Positions 5,190-6,537 of a DNA stretch of 6,537 bases are shown here, in pieces. Both the position numbers and the translations under genes were made by a program. The stretch is from positions 1 to 6,537 of the forward strand of contig JAISPE010000360.1 of the NCBI GenBank assembly GCA_031275145.1, read 5' to 3'. The notes beneath the pieces are model-generated. The model did no database searches, was not told where the DNA came from, and was given only the letters and a program-made list of their open reading frames with translations. How positions within the stretch are numbered: position 1 is the first letter of the stretch; each line of letters starts with the position of its first letter. The DNA is from Prevotellaceae bacterium (lineage in GTDB: Bacteria > Bacteroidota > Bacteroidia > Bacteroidales > UBA932).

Positions 5190-6398
5190 TTACCGGATAA
5201 AATTTCCGAAAGGGTATCTTCCCGCGTTCAGCCCGGCTACTGTCCGGCAGATATCATCGCGCAATTCCGTGATATTTTCTTTTGTTTTGGCAGAAATAAA
5301 AATGCAGGGAGAATTTTCCCTGGCAAGCCAGCTGTTTTTCAAATCGTCCAGACTGATGTTTTCTCTGGTTGCCGGTGTCAGGTCGTCTTCATCCTTTGCG
5401 ATAAAAGTATATGCATCGATTTTGTTAAAAATCAGATATACGGGTTTTTCGCCGGCGCCTATTTCCTGAAGCGTATTCCGGACAACTTCAATCTGCTCTT
5501 CGAAATTGGGATGCGAAATGTCCACTACGTGCAACAGTATGTCGGCTTCCCGCACTTCGTCGAGGGTGGATTTGAACGATTCGATTAGCTGATGCGGCAA
5601 TTTCCTGATAAACCCCACCGTATCCGAAAGCAGAAAGGGAATGTTTCCTGTCACGACCTTGCGCACAGTGGTATCGAGGGTTGCAAACAGCCTGTTTTCA
5701 GCGAATACCTCCGATTTGCTCAACAGATTCATGATCGTGGATTTCCCGACATTCGTATATCCGACCAGCGCCAGGCGCGCCAGACTGCCGCGGTTGCCTC
5801 TTTGTGCAGCCATCTGAAGGTCGATTTTTTTCAGCTGCTCTTTTAGTTTTGCGATCTTTGTCAGTATTATTCTGCGGTCGGTTTCCAGCTGCGTTTCGCC
5901 GGGACCTCTCATATTCAGGCCTGCTCCTCCTCTCTGACGTTCGAGATGCGTCCACATTCGTGTCAGACGCGGCAGCAGATATTGATACTGGGCAAGCTCC
6001 ACCTGAGTCTTTGCGTATGCGGTTTTTGCTCTCTGCGCAAAAATATCGAGTATAAGCGCTGTTCTGTCGAGAATTGCGCAGTTGAGTTCTCTTTCCAGAT
6101 TTCTCAATTGCGAGGGCGACAGTTCGTCATCGAAAATAACGAGGTTTACTTCCGAGTTTTCCAGAAAAGTTTTTATTTCCAGCGCCTTTCCCGAACCGAT
6201 AAAAGTACTTGAATCGGGATGTTTTAAGCGTTGAGTGAACCGTTTTACGGCGATTGCGCCTGCTGTCTCGGCAAGAAATTCCAGCTCGTCGAGATATTCG
6301 TTTACCTGATTTGCTGTCTGAAATTCGGTTATAATTCCAACTAAAATTGCCGGTTCAGGATTTTGCGCACTGCGGGTTACTGTATTTTTTTCTATCAT
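5190..6398 (-). CDS. hflX: Ribosome-associated GTPase HflX
   Basis: This encodes 402 residues and appears complete. HflX binds the 50S subunit or 70S ribosome and uses GTP to split stalled or hibernating ribosomes, notably after heat or antibiotic stress; it acts in the cytoplasm. The N-terminal HflX domain (about 15-155) includes FIGSGKALEI (66-75) and the DRTALILDIFAQRA segment (111-124). The glycine-rich linker specific to the family, GGAGLNMRGPGETQLETDRR, covers 157-176, followed by a coiled coil (about 177-200). The G domain has all GTPase boxes: G1 GYTNVGKST (213-221), switch I LFATLDTT (237-244), G3 DTVGF (259-263), G4 NKID (325-328) and G5 SAK (369-371). A short tail ends in RYPFGNFIR. 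The gene is separated from the downstream oxidoreductase gene by 156 bp and is probably its own unit. Nothing is unusual in it, and the start at 6398 fits the normal N-terminal length. Confidence 0.97.
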   Translation of the reverse strand: MIEKNTVTRSAQNPEPAILVGIITEFQTANQVNEYLDELEFLAETAGAIAVKRFTQRLKHPDSSTFIGSGKALEIKTFLENSEVNLVIFDDELSPSQLRNLERELNCAILDRTALILDIFAQRAKTAYAKTQVELAQYQYLLPRLTRMWTHLERQRGGAGLNMRGPGETQLETDRRIILTKIAKLKEQLKKIDLQMAAQRGNRGSLARLALVGYTNVGKSTIMNLLSKSEVFAENRLFATLDTTVRKVVTGNIPFLLSDTVGFIRKLPHQLIESFKSTLDEVREADILLHVVDISHPNFEEQIEVVRNTLQEIGAGEKPVYLIFNKIDAYTFIAKDEDDLTPATRENISLDDLKNSWLARENSPCIFISAKTKENITELRDDICRTVAGLNAGRYPFGNFIR

Positions 6399-6459
6399 TA
6401 TACGAAAAACAATGTAATGAAAATGAGTTTAAGCTGCACATTTTTATTAAAATTATTTG

Positions 6460-6467
6460 CAAAGATA
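6460..6467 (-). promoter_or_regulatory. Promoter -7 element of hflX
   Basis: Read on the minus strand this is TATCTTTG, an exact and very typical form of the Bacteroidetes -7 box (TAnnTTTG). It would place transcription start near 6454 and give a leader of about 55 nt. No clear -33 TTTG is seen, which is common because that box is weakly conserved. The remaining sequence to the window edge (6468-6537) contains no gene I can support. Confidence 0.55.
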
Positions 6468-6537
6468 GTGAAATTATTTGTCCCGTGTAATTTTATTATT
6501 CCTCGCGCAGTCTATTTTTGTGAATTGGATATGCGAC

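Noticed and set aside
6528..6537. TATGCGAC at the window end, also at 26-33 and 5080-5087
   Set aside because: Eight shared bases without the surrounding repeat words are likely to be chance. The copy at the edge cannot be extended.
1..6537. CRISPR array, tRNA or rRNA genes, insertion sequence
   Set aside because: No regular direct repeats with spacers, no tRNA-like cloverleaf or CCA-adjacent arms, and no transposase frame were seen on either strand.

Overview
The window looks like a piece of a Bacteroidetes chromosome, most likely order Bacteroidales. Three things point there: an HflX GTPase, a Tat-exported Gfo/Idh/MocA oxidoreductase next to a tandem DUF1080 protein (a typical Bacteroidetes pairing), and TAnnTTTG-type -7 promoter elements in front of two of these genes. 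Shine-Dalgarno sequences are mostly lacking, as expected for the phylum. The genus cannot be named from this sequence.

The left third (about 1-2050) is an accessory patch. It is strikingly AT-rich and holds three small rightward genes for cytoplasmic proteins. The first (119-631) is unassigned but reads like an immunity-type protein. The second (841-1302) is acidic and vaguely DMP19/DUF4375-like. The third (1302-1901) is DUF6985-like. No toxin, integrase or transposase is visible. GC-rich patches lie between and inside these genes (11-41, 646-762, 1310-1354, 1921-1981), and by eye they are diverged, truncated copies of one palindrome-bearing repeat in mixed orientation. One copy encodes the N-terminus of the third gene. 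Another carries a 55-codon frame that overlaps the first gene by ATGA.

The right two thirds (about 2050-6537) have balanced composition and are all leftward. In transcription order they are hflX (6398-5190), a Tat-signal Gfo/Idh/MocA oxidoreductase (5033-3627) and a secreted protein with two DUF1080 (3-keto-disaccharide hydrolase) domains (3455-2103). The oxidoreductase and the DUF1080 protein can plausibly work together in the periplasm on sugars or glycosides through a 3-keto intermediate. This is inferred from family knowledge, and the substrate is unknown. hflX appears to be a separate housekeeping unit.

The regulatory layout includes a -7 element upstream of hflX, one or two upstream of the oxidoreductase gene, and an intrinsic terminator after the DUF1080 gene that separates it from the accessory patch. 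The 171-bp gap between the oxidoreductase and DUF1080 genes is structured, with a nested palindrome (3519-3590) and a GC-rich hairpin (3475-3508) just before the DUF1080 start. The left patch suggests a repeat-mediated acquisition or shuffling site of small defence or immunity-like genes. The rest is ordinary core and carbohydrate metabolism.
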